Shown: positions 39,435-49,944, counted from the stretch's first letter. The stretch is 64,000 nt of DNA from Desmonostoc muscorum FACHB-395 (GCF_014698035.1 NZ_JACJSF010000029.1:1-64000); one strand, 5' to 3'. Made by a program: numbers and translations. Notes: generated by a model from the letters alone, not told the origin.

Positions 39435-40088
39435 TTGGCAGCAGTCCGAGTCCGCCAGCATGTTAATCCACTTGCTAACAAGTATCAAACACCAGCAAGT
39501 CCCCAAGACTTTGAAAAAATTTATGCAAAGCCAAATCAACCACTACATTTAGATATTGGCTGCGCTAAAGGACAGTTTTTGTTAAATATGTCCCAAATAG
39601 AACCCAACTGGAATTATCTAGGCTTAGAAATTCGAGAACCGTTGGTAAAAGAGGCAAATAAGTTACGTTCTCAGTTGGCTTTAACAAATCTGCACTACTT
39701 ATTTTGCAATGTGAATAACTCATTGCGATCGCTATTATCTTCCCTTCCTCCAGGAAGTTTACAGCGCGTTACAATTCAATTTCCCGATCCTTGGTTTAAA
39801 ACCCGCCATGCTAAACGCCGTGTAGTGCAGCCAGAACTGGTAGCAGAGTTAGCCAGTTATCTAGCGGTTGGTGGCGTTGTGTTTGTGCAATCAGATATGG
39901 AATTTATCGCGGTAGAAATGCGCGATCGCTTCGCCGCCCACCCAGCTTATCAGAAAGTTGGAACAGAAGAATGGTTAGCCGAAAATCCGCTACCAGTGCC
40001 CACAGAACGAGAAATAGGCACACAAAAAAAGGGTGAACCTGTTTATCGGGCTTTGTTTATCAGACGAGAAGTTGTGAATGAAGGCTAG
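39435..40088 (+). CDS. trmB: tRNA (guanine-N7-)-methyltransferase
   Basis: A 217-residue SAM-dependent enzyme that makes m7G46 in tRNA variable loops. Landmarks: LDIGCAKGQFLLNMSQ (SAM site), YLGLEIREPLV, and the substrate segment ITIQFPDPWFKTRHAKRRVVQ as in TrmB (here VTIQFPDPWF), with conserved Asp and the Lys/Arg cluster. The N-terminus RVRQHVNPLANKYQ is family-typical. The start is TTG 39435, 6 nt after a strong AAGGAGAGG; no ATG is available upstream in frame. It stands alone on the plus strand between gyrA and the two-component genes. Confidence 0.93.
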   Translation: MAAVRVRQHVNPLANKYQTPASPQDFEKIYAKPNQPLHLDIGCAKGQFLLNMSQIEPNWNYLGLEIREPLVKEANKLRSQLALTNLHYLFCNVNNSLRSLLSSLPPGSLQRVTIQFPDPWFKTRHAKRRVVQPELVAELASYLAVGGVVFVQSDMEFIAVEMRDRFAAHPAYQKVGTEEWLAENPLPVPTEREIGTQKKGEPVYRALFIRREVVNEG

Positions 40089-40168
40089 TAACAAGTAATT
40101 CTTTTGAGGGAACTTGGCTGCATTACTTAAATGTATATAATTTAACCTGAATCACTTAACTTAAATGC

Positions 40169-41332
40169 TTAAGCTTCTATTAAAGGAAGGGTGACGGTAA
40201 AGGTTGTACCTACTTCAACTTGACTGTTGACTATAATCTCGCCTCCGTGTGCATCGACACATTTTTTGACGATCGCTAGTCCCAAGCCAGTACCTGGAAT
40301 ATTTCCAACATTGTCGGCACGTTGGAAAGGCTGAAATAGCCGTCTTTGGTCTTCTTGAGGAATGCCAATTCCCGAATCTTGAATTCGGAAAATTACTGTT
40401 TTTTCCTGACCAATTAATTCAAAACGCACTATACCGCCCGGTAGTGAATACTTAATCGCATTGCTAAGTAAATTGCCTAAAATATGCCGCAGCAAGCTTT
40501 CATCCCATAATGCCTCGTCTAATTGCCCAAAACTGGCAAACACCAAAGTCAGATGCTTCTCATTTGCTATTAATCGAACTTCTTCGACCATTTGGCGGCA
40601 AAAAGCTTCTAAATCTATACAAATGAGTTCATACCCCAGTCTGCCAGAATCAGCTCTGCCGATGAATGTAACTTCATCCAATAGCTTTGCCATATTTTTG
40701 ATCGCCGAGCGAATCATTTGCAAATGATTCAGTTTTTTCTCTTTGGTCAATCTTTCATCCTGGTTTTGGAGCAATCCAGCAGCCAAGAGAATAGTATTTA
40801 AAGGATTGCGAATGTCATGGGAAAGCATCGAGACAAATTCAGATTTGAACTGGTTGAGTTCATTGGCTTTCACCAGTTCCGCCGTTCGTTCTTCAACCCG
40901 ATTTTGTAACGTCTCATTGACTGTGCGTAATGATTCTAAAACCTGCTTGCGCTCGATCGCATAACGCAAAGAGCGAACCAACACATCTACATTTACCTGG
41001 CGCTTGACTAGATAATCTTGTGCCCCCTGACGTACTGCTTCAATTGCCAGTTCTTCATCATTTGTATTGGTTAGGACAACAATCGGTATACTTGGCGCTT
41101 GGCTAATCAGAGAAGGTAGAGATGATAATCCTTGACTGTCAGGTAGAGTTAAATCTAATAAAATAACATCATAATTACATTGACTTAGTTCCTGAAATGC
41201 TTCGCCCAATCGTTTTACATGAACCAGAGTAAAATCTTGGGACTGAGCTTGTGCCAGAAACTCTTGTAACAACCTCGCATAAGCTAGGTTATCTTCAATT
41301 AATAAGATTTTTACTGAGTAGCTCACAACCAT
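40169..41332 (-). CDS. Response regulator-histidine kinase hybrid (REC-HisKA-HATPase)
   Basis: 387 residues. An N-terminal receiver domain (about 6-125) has phospho-acceptor Asp60 (VILLDLTLP) and Lys110. A coiled coil (about 128-165) follows, then HisKA with His172 in MLSHDIRNPLN, and a HATPase_c domain with NLLSNAIKYS, DSGIGIP and GTGLGLAIVKK. The layout lets an upstream phosphodonor control a kinase with no sensor of its own. It is soluble, with no membrane segment. It lies 108 nt downstream of rcpA, in the same direction as cphA-rcpA, so it may receive or branch the phytochrome signal; this is inference from order only. The gap contains a tcatttgtcattagtc tandem repeat. Confidence 0.88.
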   Translation of the reverse strand: MVVSYSVKILLIEDNLAYARLLQEFLAQAQSQDFTLVHVKRLGEAFQELSQCNYDVILLDLTLPDSQGLSSLPSLISQAPSIPIVVLTNTNDEELAIEAVRQGAQDYLVKRQVNVDVLVRSLRYAIERKQVLESLRTVNETLQNRVEERTAELVKANELNQFKSEFVSMLSHDIRNPLNTILLAAGLLQNQDERLTKEKKLNHLQMIRSAIKNMAKLLDEVTFIGRADSGRLGYELICIDLEAFCRQMVEEVRLIANEKHLTLVFASFGQLDEALWDESLLRHILGNLLSNAIKYSLPGGIVRFELIGQEKTVIFRIQDSGIGIPQEDQRRLFQPFQRADNVGNIPGTGLGLAIVKKCVDAHGGEIIVNSQVEVGTTFTVTLPLIEA

Positions 41333-41440
41333 AATCTTCGGGTTTCACCCCCTATTGCTCCTCTATCTTGTCATTTGTCATTTGTCATTAGTCGTTAGTA
41401 ATTAGTTATTCTCCCCCTGCCCCCCTCTGCCTCCCCTGCC

Positions 41441-41887
41441 TCACTCCGATGGTAGCGTCACAGTAGAGAGCCAAAAGTCTTCGATACTCTTGACGATTTG
41501 AAATAATTGGTTGAGGTTGCGAGATTTAGTGATATAGCAATTCACGTGTAAATCGTAGCTGTGAAAAATGTCATCCTCATTTTTTGAGGTTGTTAACACA
41601 ACAACTGGAATACGCTTTAGTAGTGGGTCGGCTTTGATTTCCGCCAGCACTTCTCGACCATCTTTTTTAGGCAAATTCAAATCCAATAGAATGAGGTCAG
41701 GGCGTAGTGCATCAGCATATTCACCTTCTTGGCGTAAATAAGCCATAGCATCTATACCATCCCTGACCGTTACCACCTGGTAGGGCACTGAACTATTTTT
41801 CAACGCTTCTTGGATTAAGCGAATGTCAGCTTTATTGTCCTCGACCAAAAAGATGGTTTTGTGTTTTTCTCCCGTTTCTACGCTCAA
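41441..41887 (-). CDS. rcpA: Response regulator of the phytochrome (RcpA/Rcp1-like)
   Basis: A single-domain receiver of 148 residues with no output domain. The acidic pair is in FLVEDNKAD, the phospho-acceptor is Asp69 ([10 protein letters not shown]), and TTSKNEDD and Lys (CYITKSRN) complete the site. The [12 protein letters not shown] helix and the C-terminal extension are typical of Rcp1, the partner of Cph1. An open frame extends to GTG 41935, but TTG 41887 has GGAGG exactly 8 nt upstream and gives [18 protein letters not shown], the usual start. It overlaps the end of cphA by 56 nt, so the two are cotranscribed and translationally coupled. Confidence 0.88.
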   Translation of the reverse strand: MSVETGEKHKTIFLVEDNKADIRLIQEALKNSSVPYQVVTVRDGIDAMAYLRQEGEYADALRPDLILLDLNLPKKDGREVLAEIKADPLLKRIPVVVLTTSKNEDDIFHSYDLHVNCYITKSRNLNQLFQIVKSIEDFWLSTVTLPSE

Positions 41888-44138
41888 GTTCGCGTCCTCC
41901 AACTGGAATCGTAAAGTAGAAGGTTGCGCCTTCACCCAGTTCTGACTCTACCCAAATCCGCCCTCGGTGACATTCGACGATCTTCTTACAGATGGCTAAA
42001 CCCATACCTGTACCAGTATATTCATCCCGCGTGTGTAAGCGCTGAAAAATTACAAAAATGCGATCGCTAAATTTCGGGTCAATGCCAATTCCATTATCCC
42101 GAACTGAGAACAACCATGCATTTTCTATCCTTTCTGCTCCCACATGAATTTGTGGCGGCTGATCGCTATGAAACTTAATGGCGTTACCGATGAGGTTTTG
42201 GAATAGCTGCATCAGTTGGGTGCTGTCAGCCATCACTGTTGGTAAGGGGTCGTGGGTGATAGTAGCCCCGGTTTCATTAATGCGTTGACGCAAATTGCCC
42301 AACCCTCGATTTAAGGCTGTCTCTACATCGTTCATTTGAAATGCGATCGCTTGCATATCCACTTTCGAGTATGCCAGTACGTCATCAATCAACGTCTGCA
42401 TCAGGCTAACTCCTTGCACAGCGTAGCTAATAAACTCCTGAGCATCTTCGTCAAGTTCTTCGCTATAGCGCATCTCCAACAGCTGCACGTAATTCACAAC
42501 TTGATTGAGTGGTTCTTGCAAGTCATGGGAGGCGACGTAGGCAAACTTTTTCAGTTCGGCGTTAGAACGTTCTAAATCCTGCGCTAACTGGGCTAGTTCA
42601 TCGGCTTGACGCAGCACAATATTGACAATTGCTTTCCGCAGTTCCAATGCTGCTTTAACTTCTACCTCTTTCCAAGGTAAAGATGTTAAGCGAACCGTTT
42701 CTTTCCACAGTTCAAATGATTTGCGTGGACATAAACGCACATTTCCTTCTGATTGGTTAACTTCAAACGCCTTATTAGGATCGCCACCCCAATTTACAGT
42801 TTGAATTACTTCTGGTCGGAACCACAAAACATAAGTCCGCTTGGCAATGGGAATCGCTAACAAACCGCTAGCGACATTTTTAAAGCTTTCTGCATCTGGA
42901 TAAATTTGCGGCAAAGAATCTGTATAGAAGACTTCTTCTTCAACATTATTCTTCAGCCATTGGACTAAAAAATTCAGGTCTTCTTCTCTAGGTGTTTCAC
43001 CAACTACCGTGCAATTTCCCGCAAAACAGACAGCCGCACCTTGAGCGCTAGCCAAATCTAAAAGATGCTGCGGGTTTTTAACTAAACCATCAATAAAGTT
43101 TTCTTCTTGAGACATATATTCAATCAAGACTGATTGAAGGTGTGTCAGATTTATCCGGTGATAATAATCTTCTGTCTCTTCTCTAGCTGAGATTTCTGCA
43201 AATATTACTCGCCCTAAAAATTCGCAAGCTTTACGCAATTCGTAGGAAACATATTTTGGGGATTGATTATGACAAGCAATTAGTCCCCAGAGTTTTTGGT
43301 CTTTAATTAAAGAGATCGTAAGCGTTGCACCAACACCCATATTATGCAAGTACTCTGTATGACAAGAAGCAGCACTTCTGAGAATAGAGTTGGTTAAGTT
43401 AATCGGGCGATCGCTAATTGGATTATTGACAGGAAAAAGTTTGACTGGCTGAGAATAAGCATCCGGGATGATTCTGATCGAATTGGCAGCAAATAATTTT
43501 CTCGCTGGTTTAGGAATATCTGACTCTGGATAATGCAGACCTAAGTAAGGTTCTAGGCTTTCTAGTTTGTCTTCCGCGACAACGGAACCATGTCCATCAT
43601 CATCGAATTTATATAGCATTACCCTGTCAAATTCCGTTATTTTCCGAACTTCTTGAACGATAACTTGACAAAAGTCACGGAGATTTGCTGTTTTTTCTAG
43701 TTGATTAATAGAGGCTCTAGCGAGATGATAAAAGCTTAAAAATGGAATATTTTCTTGAGTAATAGCAGGTTCTAATTCCAGAATTAAAAACCCTTCTGTA
43801 TTCCGGTGAAATATTGCATCAAATACTATGTAGTCATCACCTTTTTTTCGTACCCAAACTTTGGTAGGATTGATAAAATCAAGATTTTCCCCGGCTAGCC
43901 CTGTTTTGATTCTCTCTATTTGGAATGGGTCGAGTAAATCTTCTAATTTTTTGTCCAACATATTTTCGGGCGCAATCCCGAAAACATTTAATGTATTAGT
44001 GCTAACTTGTAATATTTTTAGCTCCGGCTCCTCCAAAACTAACAGGACACCGTGAGGCTGAATTTGGCTAGAAAAATGAATTGGTGCCTCTTTCAAGCTA
44101 ATTAAATTAATACCTGGGAATTGTAAGTTCATTTCCAT
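41832..44138 (-). CDS. cphA: Cyanobacterial phytochrome histidine kinase (CphA/Cph1 type)
   Basis: 768 residues with PAS, GAF, PHY, HisKA and HATPase domains in order. The bilin-binding Cys259 is in [10 protein letters not shown], the same position as in Cph1, and no N-terminal Cys is present, so phycocyanobilin and not biliverdin is expected. The GAF tongue/chromophore motif YPESDIP (204-210) and QPHG (27-30) are intact. PHY residues end near 515 with a signalling helix. The phospho-acceptor is His538 ([12 protein letters not shown]), again matching Cph1, and [16 protein letters not shown] and [11 protein letters not shown] form the ATP site. It is a red/far-red photoreceptor kinase that would phosphorylate RcpA, encoded immediately downstream with overlap. 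Length equals that of Calothrix CphA as I recall it. Confidence 0.94.
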   Translation of the reverse strand: MEMNLQFPGINLISLKEAPIHFSSQIQPHGVLLVLEEPELKILQVSTNTLNVFGIAPENMLDKKLEDLLDPFQIERIKTGLAGENLDFINPTKVWVRKKGDDYIVFDAIFHRNTEGFLILELEPAITQENIPFLSFYHLARASINQLEKTANLRDFCQVIVQEVRKITEFDRVMLYKFDDDGHGSVVAEDKLESLEPYLGLHYPESDIPKPARKLFAANSIRIIPDAYSQPVKLFPVNNPISDRPINLTNSILRSAASCHTEYLHNMGVGATLTISLIKDQKLWGLIACHNQSPKYVSYELRKACEFLGRVIFAEISAREETEDYYHRINLTHLQSVLIEYMSQEENFIDGLVKNPQHLLDLASAQGAAVCFAGNCTVVGETPREEDLNFLVQWLKNNVEEEVFYTDSLPQIYPDAESFKNVASGLLAIPIAKRTYVLWFRPEVIQTVNWGGDPNKAFEVNQSEGNVRLCPRKSFELWKETVRLTSLPWKEVEVKAALELRKAIVNIVLRQADELAQLAQDLERSNAELKKFAYVASHDLQEPLNQVVNYVQLLEMRYSEELDEDAQEFISYAVQGVSLMQTLIDDVLAYSKVDMQAIAFQMNDVETALNRGLGNLRQRINETGATITHDPLPTVMADSTQLMQLFQNLIGNAIKFHSDQPPQIHVGAERIENAWLFSVRDNGIGIDPKFSDRIFVIFQRLHTRDEYTGTGMGLAICKKIVECHRGRIWVESELGEGATFYFTIPVGGRELERRNGRKTQNHLFGRGQ

Positions 44139-44443
44139 GAAGATCCTCCTCTGTTGTCCGGGAGCATCAAAACTAGAATATCTAGAATAACGGATAATGA
44201 TGAATGTAAAAAAATAAGTTTACATTCAGCATTTTTACTTAGTATCTAATTTCCCATGCCCTGATGTTGCGTTTTGCAGGCTTACTCTCATCTGCTTACG
44301 CTTTGAAAAGTCTAACAGCCAGTAAACTTACATAGGGATAAGAAATGTGAAACCCATGTGATTAAACAATCATGTATATATGTAGCTATATTAAGTTTAT
44401 AAATGAGTTTAGGAGTCATTATTCTTACCAAAACCCCTTTTAA
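44139..44443. other. Intergenic between the GT39 gene and cphA
   Basis: 305 nt, A/T-rich, no reading frame. It is the promoter side of cphA. No clear repeat, terminator or regulatory element is recognised. Confidence 0.4.
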
Positions 44444-46042
44444 TCAAATCCAAGAGTTGAACCACATCCGCAGTTTATAACCGTCAGGGGAGAGGGGTAA
44501 ACCCAAATAAATAGGCATCCAGAAAATAAAAGCAGCCAGAATAATAAAAGTAATGGTGACACCTAACGCCCGGAGTTGTTGATAATAGCTGCGAAGACAC
44601 TGATCGACAAACCAAGCGATCGCTAAAAATACAAATATGACTGCACACATATAATGGTATATGAAAACACACCTCGTCACCTCCACCCAAGGTGCTAAGT
44701 TAGCAGCATAATTTATAACTAAATACAAGGCAATCCAAGTATCAATACTAAGAGTTGCTGGTACTAAAAAACGCTTTTCCTTCACCCAAGGCATTACGGC
44801 TTGTGACACCAGCATCCCTACTAAAAACAACATAGCAGCAACACCAAACCACCATAAAAAGGGATTGCCCATTGCATGAACATCATAAATAACTTGTCCA
44901 GCACCAGCAGGTAAAGGTGGCCCCATGACAGGTAACGGATCAGTGATACTTTTAGCCGTTTGATAATAATATGCCATTGGTCGAGTCATCAAAGGCCATT
45001 TGTACCAGGCAGCACAATAAGGATGTACATCCGAACTATTACCACCTAAATGCAAGTGAAATTTCAAAATTTGCTGATGTACTGCAATAAATCCATAAGT
45101 TTTATCTAGCTGAAGGTGAGGAATCCAGATGATGCTATAGATAAAAGCTGGAATTATTCCTAGATAAAATAACATCTGGAAAATATTTAGCTGAGTCAAG
45201 TTTTGTAGTGGTGACTCAGATGAGGGAGATGGTATAAATGGTGGAGAATAAGTACTAATTCCTACCTCCTGGCCCCTGAATTCTGCCGACGCTCGCGGAC
45301 TCGCTACCGCTTCGCTATCCTGGCTCCTGGCTCCTGGCTCCTGCCTTCTGCCTTCTGCCTCCTCCAATGAGGGGGATTTAAAAGAGAGTTTGGCGTTAGC
45401 AAAAGAATGCGTTCCCTGAATTACCCAAGCTACTATCCAAATAAGATAAGCACCTGATAGGAACCATAAACCGTTCCACTTAGTACCGACTGACGCACCA
45501 AAAGCAATGCCAGCAAAAACTAACCAAAAAGAACGTCGCCGATTTTGCTTATCTAATGCTAATAATAAAAACCAGTGTCCTAATAAACCAAAGATGACAA
45601 TATAAATATTACTTAAAGCATAACGAGATTCAACTAGAAAAAGGCCATCACATGCAGTAAACAAACCAGCAAGCAAAGCAAAGCTACGGCGATAACTCAA
45701 CTGATAAGCGATCGCAGCTACAACTAAAGGGATAAATGAACCAGTAAGGGCATTGAACCACCGATAAGTCCAAGGCGATCGCATTGAACCCGTTAGCCCA
45801 TTTACTGTATCGTGCCAAAAAGGAATGTGACTACCAAGCCAAATGCCGATGCCGATCATATATTGACTTAACGGCGGATGAGCATTAAAAAATGGTGTAT
45901 GCGTGAGATAATTATTACCAAATTTGGCAAAGTAAACTTCATCAAATACCAGAGTATTGAATCGCTCCAATCCCCAAAACCTCAAGGCGAGTGAGAGGAT
46001 AAATATACCCAACAGCCCAATTCGGAACCATTTTTTAGTCAT
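44444..46042 (-). CDS. Dolichyl-phosphate-mannose-protein mannosyltransferase-like (GT39) membrane protein
   Basis: 532 residues with about ten membrane helices. The first periplasmic loop has the GT39 catalytic acidic pair in VFDEVYFAKFGNNYL and the following FNAHPPLSQYMIG; the C-terminal membrane block (EVTRCVFIYHYMCAVIFVFL) is of the PMT_4TMC type. The family transfers mannose or another sugar from a polyprenyl carrier to secreted proteins. Residues about 227-255 (EGRRQEPGARSQDSEAVASP and on) are encoded by simple repeat DNA (45269-45363) in frame, within a loop, and are absent from what I recall of the family. Downstream of the GNAT gene and in the same direction, but with a repeat-filled gap, so joint transcription is uncertain. 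Confidence 0.85.
   Translation of the reverse strand: MTKKWFRIGLLGIFILSLALRFWGLERFNTLVFDEVYFAKFGNNYLTHTPFFNAHPPLSQYMIGIGIWLGSHIPFWHDTVNGLTGSMRSPWTYRWFNALTGSFIPLVVAAIAYQLSYRRSFALLAGLFTACDGLFLVESRYALSNIYIVIFGLLGHWFLLLALDKQNRRRSFWLVFAGIAFGASVGTKWNGLWFLSGAYLIWIVAWVIQGTHSFANAKLSFKSPSLEEAEGRRQEPGARSQDSEAVASPRASAEFRGQEVGISTYSPPFIPSPSSESPLQNLTQLNIFQMLFYLGIIPAFIYSIIWIPHLQLDKTYGFIAVHQQILKFHLHLGGNSSDVHPYCAAWYKWPLMTRPMAYYYQTAKSITDPLPVMGPPLPAGAGQVIYDVHAMGNPFLWWFGVAAMLFLVGMLVSQAVMPWVKEKRFLVPATLSIDTWIALYLVINYAANLAPWVEVTRCVFIYHYMCAVIFVFLAIAWFVDQCLRSYYQQLRALGVTITFIILAAFIFWMPIYLGLPLSPDGYKLRMWFNSWI
45269..45363. repeat. Simple repeat block within the GT39 reading frame
   Basis: Contains tandem tggctcc/ctggctcctggctcc and ccttctgccttctgcc units and a gctcgcggactcgctaccgc piece, all of the kind seen in intergenic dispersed repeats of Nostoc genomes. 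It preserves the GT39 frame and encodes an Arg/Gln/Ser-rich loop. Confidence 0.75.
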
Positions 46043-46126
46043 TTGTCATTTGTCATTTGTCATTGGGCATTGATAAATAATCAATAAATAGTTTTTCTTC
46101 CCCTACTCCCTACTCCTACTCCCTCT

Positions 46127-46639
46127 CTACTCTTCAGGTGCATCTAGTTGGAACAGGAGTAGTTCAATACCGTAATACTTATTTGTCCGCCCTATTGGTT
46201 TCATACCCAATCGTTCTGTTACACGGATTGAAGCATGATTTTCTGGCTTTACTACAGCATAAATCACTGGCAAGTTCAAAACACTAAATCCGTAGTTGAG
46301 CATAACTCGTCCTGCTTCTGTTGCATACCCTTTACCCCAAGAAGCTCGCCGTAAGTGCCAGCCTACCTCATAATCTTGAGTGAGTAAACCATCTTTGTCA
46401 GGTAATTGTTCGAGAAGGATAGTTCCCACAATTGTTGTAGTTTCCTTTTCGACAATTGCCCAAGATCCATTACCATTGTCGTCAATTAAACGCAGACGCT
46501 GTGACTCAACACTTGTGATGCGAGAGCCGAGAAAGTGCGTAACTTCAGGGTCATTATAAATTACAAAGGCTTCCTCGGCATCACGTTCGGGTATCCAACT
46601 GCGAATAATCAAGCGTTCGGTTTCCAAAAGATTTGTCAT
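46127..46639 (-). CDS. GNAT family N-acetyltransferase (RimJ/RimL type)
   Basis: 170 residues. The fold signature is visible as ETERLIIRSWIPERDAEEAF at the N-terminus, the GTILLEQLPD strand, EVGWHLRRASWGKGYATEAG with the acetyl-CoA-binding loop, and NHASIRVTERLGMKPIGRT, typical of RimJ/RimL-like transferases that acetylate N-terminal amino groups or small amines. The exact substrate is unknown. It sits between the PEP synthase and the GT39 gene on the same strand with no obvious functional link. Confidence 0.85.
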   Translation of the reverse strand: MTNLLETERLIIRSWIPERDAEEAFVIYNDPEVTHFLGSRITSVESQRLRLIDDNGNGSWAIVEKETTTIVGTILLEQLPDKDGLLTQDYEVGWHLRRASWGKGYATEAGRVMLNYGFSVLNLPVIYAVVKPENHASIRVTERLGMKPIGRTNKYYGIELLLFQLDAPEE

Positions 46640-46875
46640 CTTGCTTTTGACTAAACTAAATAGCCATTCTGCAAAATACTAAGATACTTATGGTTGAGCA
46701 GTCAAAAGTTTTGTAGACAATTACACAAACAAAATATGGTGATCGCTATATTACAAGCAGTGATCCAGAAGTTCAACCACTATTGGTTATGCGATGCCTG
46801 CGGCGGTAAACTACACAAATTCTGAATCTTTCCGCAGTTCTTCAGACCGGAATCCCAATACAATCCGATCCTTTG

Positions 46876-49350
46876 CTATCCCTGCTCAACTTTTGCCACT
46901 TCTAGCATTGTCTTTAAAACCGAATCTGGATTCAGACTAATTGAGTCAATTCCTTGTTCAACTAAAAACTGGGCAAATTCTGGATAGTCGCTCGGTGCTT
47001 GTCCACAAATACCGATTTTGCGATCGCATTTTTTTGCCGCTTCTATGGCCATTTTTACCATTCGTTTCACAGCTGGACTACGTTCATCAAACAATCGCGC
47101 TACCAATGCCGAATCCCTATCTATCCCCAGTGTCAGTTGAGTTAAATCATTTGAACCAATCGAGAAACCATCAAATACCTCAGCAAATTCTTCAGCCAGA
47201 ATCACATTACTGGGTAACTCACACATCACATAAACCTGCAACCCGTTAACGCCCTGCTTTAAACCATTTTTTGCCATCTCTGCCAAAACCAGTCGCCCTT
47301 CATCAGGAGTGCGACAAAAAGGAATCATCGGAATAACATTCGTTAAACCCATCTCTTCCCGTACTCGTTTGAGGGCATGACATTCTAGGGCAAAAGCTTC
47401 TCTGTACCCTTCATCATAGTATCGTGCTGCACCTCGCCAACCTAACATTGGGTTTTCTTCATGGGGTTCAAACTGTCGCCCACCTAACAAATTCGCATAT
47501 TCATTACTTTTAAAATCTGACATTCGCACAATCACTGGTTTAGGATAGAATGCTGCGGCAATTCTACCAATGCCTTGAGCTAATTTATCTACAAAATATT
47601 GAGGTTTATCGTCATAAAGTGAGGTAATTTCAGCAATTTTAGCTTTGGCAAATTCATCTTTTAATAATTCATAATGAATCAACGCCATTGGATGAATTTG
47701 GATTTGGTTAGCAATGATAAATTCTGTCCGCGCTAAACCTACGCCATCGTTAGGAATTGCCGATAAACTTAATGCTTCTTGAGGATTACCCACATTCATT
47801 AAAATTTGAGTATGGGTACGCGGTAAGTTCTCTAAAGCAACTTCTTTAACTTCAAAAGGTAATAAACCTGCATAAACTTTTCCTTCTTCCCCTTCAGCGC
47901 AAGAAATTGTTACCTCTTGACCAGGTTTTAAAATTTCTGTAGCATTACCACATCCCACGATCGCAGGGACACCCAATTCTCGCGCAATGATTGCTGCATG
48001 ACACGTTCTACCACCAGAATTGGTGACAATTGCACTGGCGCGTTTCATAATCGGTTCCCAATCGGGATCGGTTCTCTCTGTCACTAAAACTTCCCCAACT
48101 TGAAACTGTTCGAGTTTCTGAACATCTAAAATTAGGCGGGCTTTCCCTTGACTAATAGCTTCTCCAATTGCACTTCCTGTAACCAGGGGAATTGGGGATT
48201 GGGAATTATGGAGTGACGAGTGGGAAGATTTTTCCCCATTTCCTAATACCAACCGATAACTCCGCAACACATTTCCCGCCTTCTGCGACTGGACGGTTTC
48301 GGGACGCGCTTGCACAATAAAAAGTTGATTAGTAATGCCATCTTTTGCCCACTCGATATCCATTGGAGTCAATGTACCGTGGACTTGAGAATAATGATCT
48401 TCAATTAAACACGCCCAACTTCCTAGTTGTAAAATCTCTTCATCACTCAGGGCAAATTTATTTCTTTCGCTGGGGGAAACCGAAACATTTTTTGTAAATT
48501 TGGAGCCGTCATCATAAATCATTTTCAGTTCTTTACTGCCCAATTTTTTATCGATAATCGGGCGAAAACCAGCTTTTAAAGTTGGTTTAAAAACACAGTA
48601 TTCATCGGGATTGACAGACCCCTGGACAACGTTTTCACCTAAACCGTAGGCGGCTGTAATCAGTGCTGCATCCTTAAATCCGGTTTCTGTGTCAATGGAG
48701 AACATCACCCCAGAGGTTGCTAAGTCAGAGCGCACCATTTTTTGCACACCCACAGCCAGAGCAATGCTAAAGTGATCAAATCCCTTGGTGTGACGGTAAG
48801 AAATGGCGCGATCGGTAAATATGGAAGCAAAGCACTTGTGACAAGCTGCTAAAACTCCTTCCACACCGACAACGTTGAGGTAAGTTTCTTGCTGTCCAGC
48901 AAAACTAGCATCGGGAAGGTCTTCAGCGGTGGCGCTAGAACGGACTGCAACATCTGTCTCTGTATGGTACATTTCACAAAGATTTTGGTAGGCTTTAGCG
49001 ATCGCCTCTCGCAATTCTACAGGAAATGGGGTGTGGATTAATAGCGATCGCGCTTTTTTCCCACGTTCTCGTAAATTTTTGACATCCTCAACATCCAAGT
49101 CAGCAAAGAGTTTGCGTAGCTTTGCTTCTAAACCTGCTGATTTGATGAAATGACGATAGGCGTAAGCAGTGGTGGCGAATCCGGTAGGAACGTTAATCCC
49201 TTTAGGCGTTAGCTGTTGAATCATTTCGCCCAGTGAGGCATTTTTACCACCAACTAAGGGGATATCAGCAATACCAACTTCGTCAAACCACAAGATGAGC
49301 GATCGCTCTTGAGCAGATGGAGATAAAGTGCTTTTAGATATTGTAGTCAT
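46876..49350 (-). CDS. ppsA: Phosphoenolpyruvate synthase
   Basis: 824 residues. The N-terminal PEP-utilising ATP-grasp domain (residues about 20-360) contains VGGKNASLGEM and AVRSSATAEDLPDASFAGQQ. The swivelling phosphohistidine domain has His451 in GGRTCHAAII. The C-terminal TIM barrel carries the PEP-binding and Cys motifs (IGSNDLTQLTLGIDRD; CGQAPSDYPEFA). It makes PEP from pyruvate and ATP and opposes pyruvate kinase. Residues about 370-389 (NGEKSSHSSLHNSQSPIPLV) are encoded by dispersed-repeat-like DNA (48180-48245) in the linker before the phosphohistidine domain, keeping frame. ATG 49350 is the natural start, about 18 residues before the ATP-grasp domain. It appears monocistronic. Confidence 0.93.
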   Translation of the reverse strand: MTTISKSTLSPSAQERSLILWFDEVGIADIPLVGGKNASLGEMIQQLTPKGINVPTGFATTAYAYRHFIKSAGLEAKLRKLFADLDVEDVKNLRERGKKARSLLIHTPFPVELREAIAKAYQNLCEMYHTETDVAVRSSATAEDLPDASFAGQQETYLNVVGVEGVLAACHKCFASIFTDRAISYRHTKGFDHFSIALAVGVQKMVRSDLATSGVMFSIDTETGFKDAALITAAYGLGENVVQGSVNPDEYCVFKPTLKAGFRPIIDKKLGSKELKMIYDDGSKFTKNVSVSPSERNKFALSDEEILQLGSWACLIEDHYSQVHGTLTPMDIEWAKDGITNQLFIVQARPETVQSQKAGNVLRSYRLVLGNGEKSSHSSLHNSQSPIPLVTGSAIGEAISQGKARLILDVQKLEQFQVGEVLVTERTDPDWEPIMKRASAIVTNSGGRTCHAAIIARELGVPAIVGCGNATEILKPGQEVTISCAEGEEGKVYAGLLPFEVKEVALENLPRTHTQILMNVGNPQEALSLSAIPNDGVGLARTEFIIANQIQIHPMALIHYELLKDEFAKAKIAEITSLYDDKPQYFVDKLAQGIGRIAAAFYPKPVIVRMSDFKSNEYANLLGGRQFEPHEENPMLGWRGAARYYDEGYREAFALECHALKRVREEMGLTNVIPMIPFCRTPDEGRLVLAEMAKNGLKQGVNGLQVYVMCELPSNVILAEEFAEVFDGFSIGSNDLTQLTLGIDRDSALVARLFDERSPAVKRMVKMAIEAAKKCDRKIGICGQAPSDYPEFAQFLVEQGIDSISLNPDSVLKTMLEVAKVEQG
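48180..48245. repeat. Dispersed-repeat-like block in the ppsA linker
   Basis: Units of ggggattgggaattatgg type followed by gggaagatttttcccc, resembling the attcccaattcccca simple repeats seen at 58602-58630. It keeps the reading frame and lies between the ATP-grasp and phosphohistidine domains. Confidence 0.6.
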
Positions 49351-49527
49351 AATTACCTTTTAAATTTATACTCAATTTGTAAGTGTGTAACCGTTAGTAT
49401 ATTTTTCCCATCTTTAATTTTAGATTTTTCATTCTGTCGTGTAACTTTAAATTTGGCGATTAAATACAACTTTTTAGTCAATAAAAGTTAACAATTATTT
49501 AGGTTAATAGCTGTATCAAAATACCGG

Positions 49528-49944
49528 ATGCAATACACAATGGCGCAACTAGAACGACTGCTAAAAATGGCAGAAGATGAGTTAACTGAGTATAGTACTG
49601 ATGCCCGCAAAATAGAAAAACTACGGCGGAAAATAGGTTTAACAGTGTCGGCGGCTGAACAGCGACAAGTCAAAGAAGCATTATTAGTTAATAAGCAATC
49701 TTCTAATATAGTTACTCAAATTGTGGAAGAGCAAAGACAAACAGTAGCCTTACCATTTTGGGGAATTGCTGGATTGGGTTTGTTATTCGGAATTTCTTTA
49801 AATCAACCTTTCTGTTTGTTAGCAGCTATAGTTGGTACTGTATCAGCTTACAGAATTCAAAAATGGGGTTGGCAATTGCAGGCAAGGAGTCTATTGTTAC
49901 AAACATTGGAAGATATTGAAGCGCGTATTGCCCAACCTAAATAG
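49528..49944 (+). CDS. Hypothetical membrane protein with two helices
   Basis: 138 residues. An N-terminal charged helical part (LERLLKMAEDELTEYSTDAR, IEKLRRKIGLTVSAAEQRQV) could form a coiled coil. It is followed by a hydrophobic hairpin at about 77-110 (LPFWGIAGLGLLFGISL and CLLAAIVGTVSAY) and a short amphipathic tail. I do not recognise a family. It lies opposite ppsA, with 177 nt between the starts. The first ATG is at 49528; ATG 49540 (MAQLERLL) is an equal alternative. Confidence 0.65.
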   Translation: MQYTMAQLERLLKMAEDELTEYSTDARKIEKLRRKIGLTVSAAEQRQVKEALLVNKQSSNIVTQIVEEQRQTVALPFWGIAGLGLLFGISLNQPFCLLAAIVGTVSAYRIQKWGWQLQARSLLLQTLEDIEARIAQPK

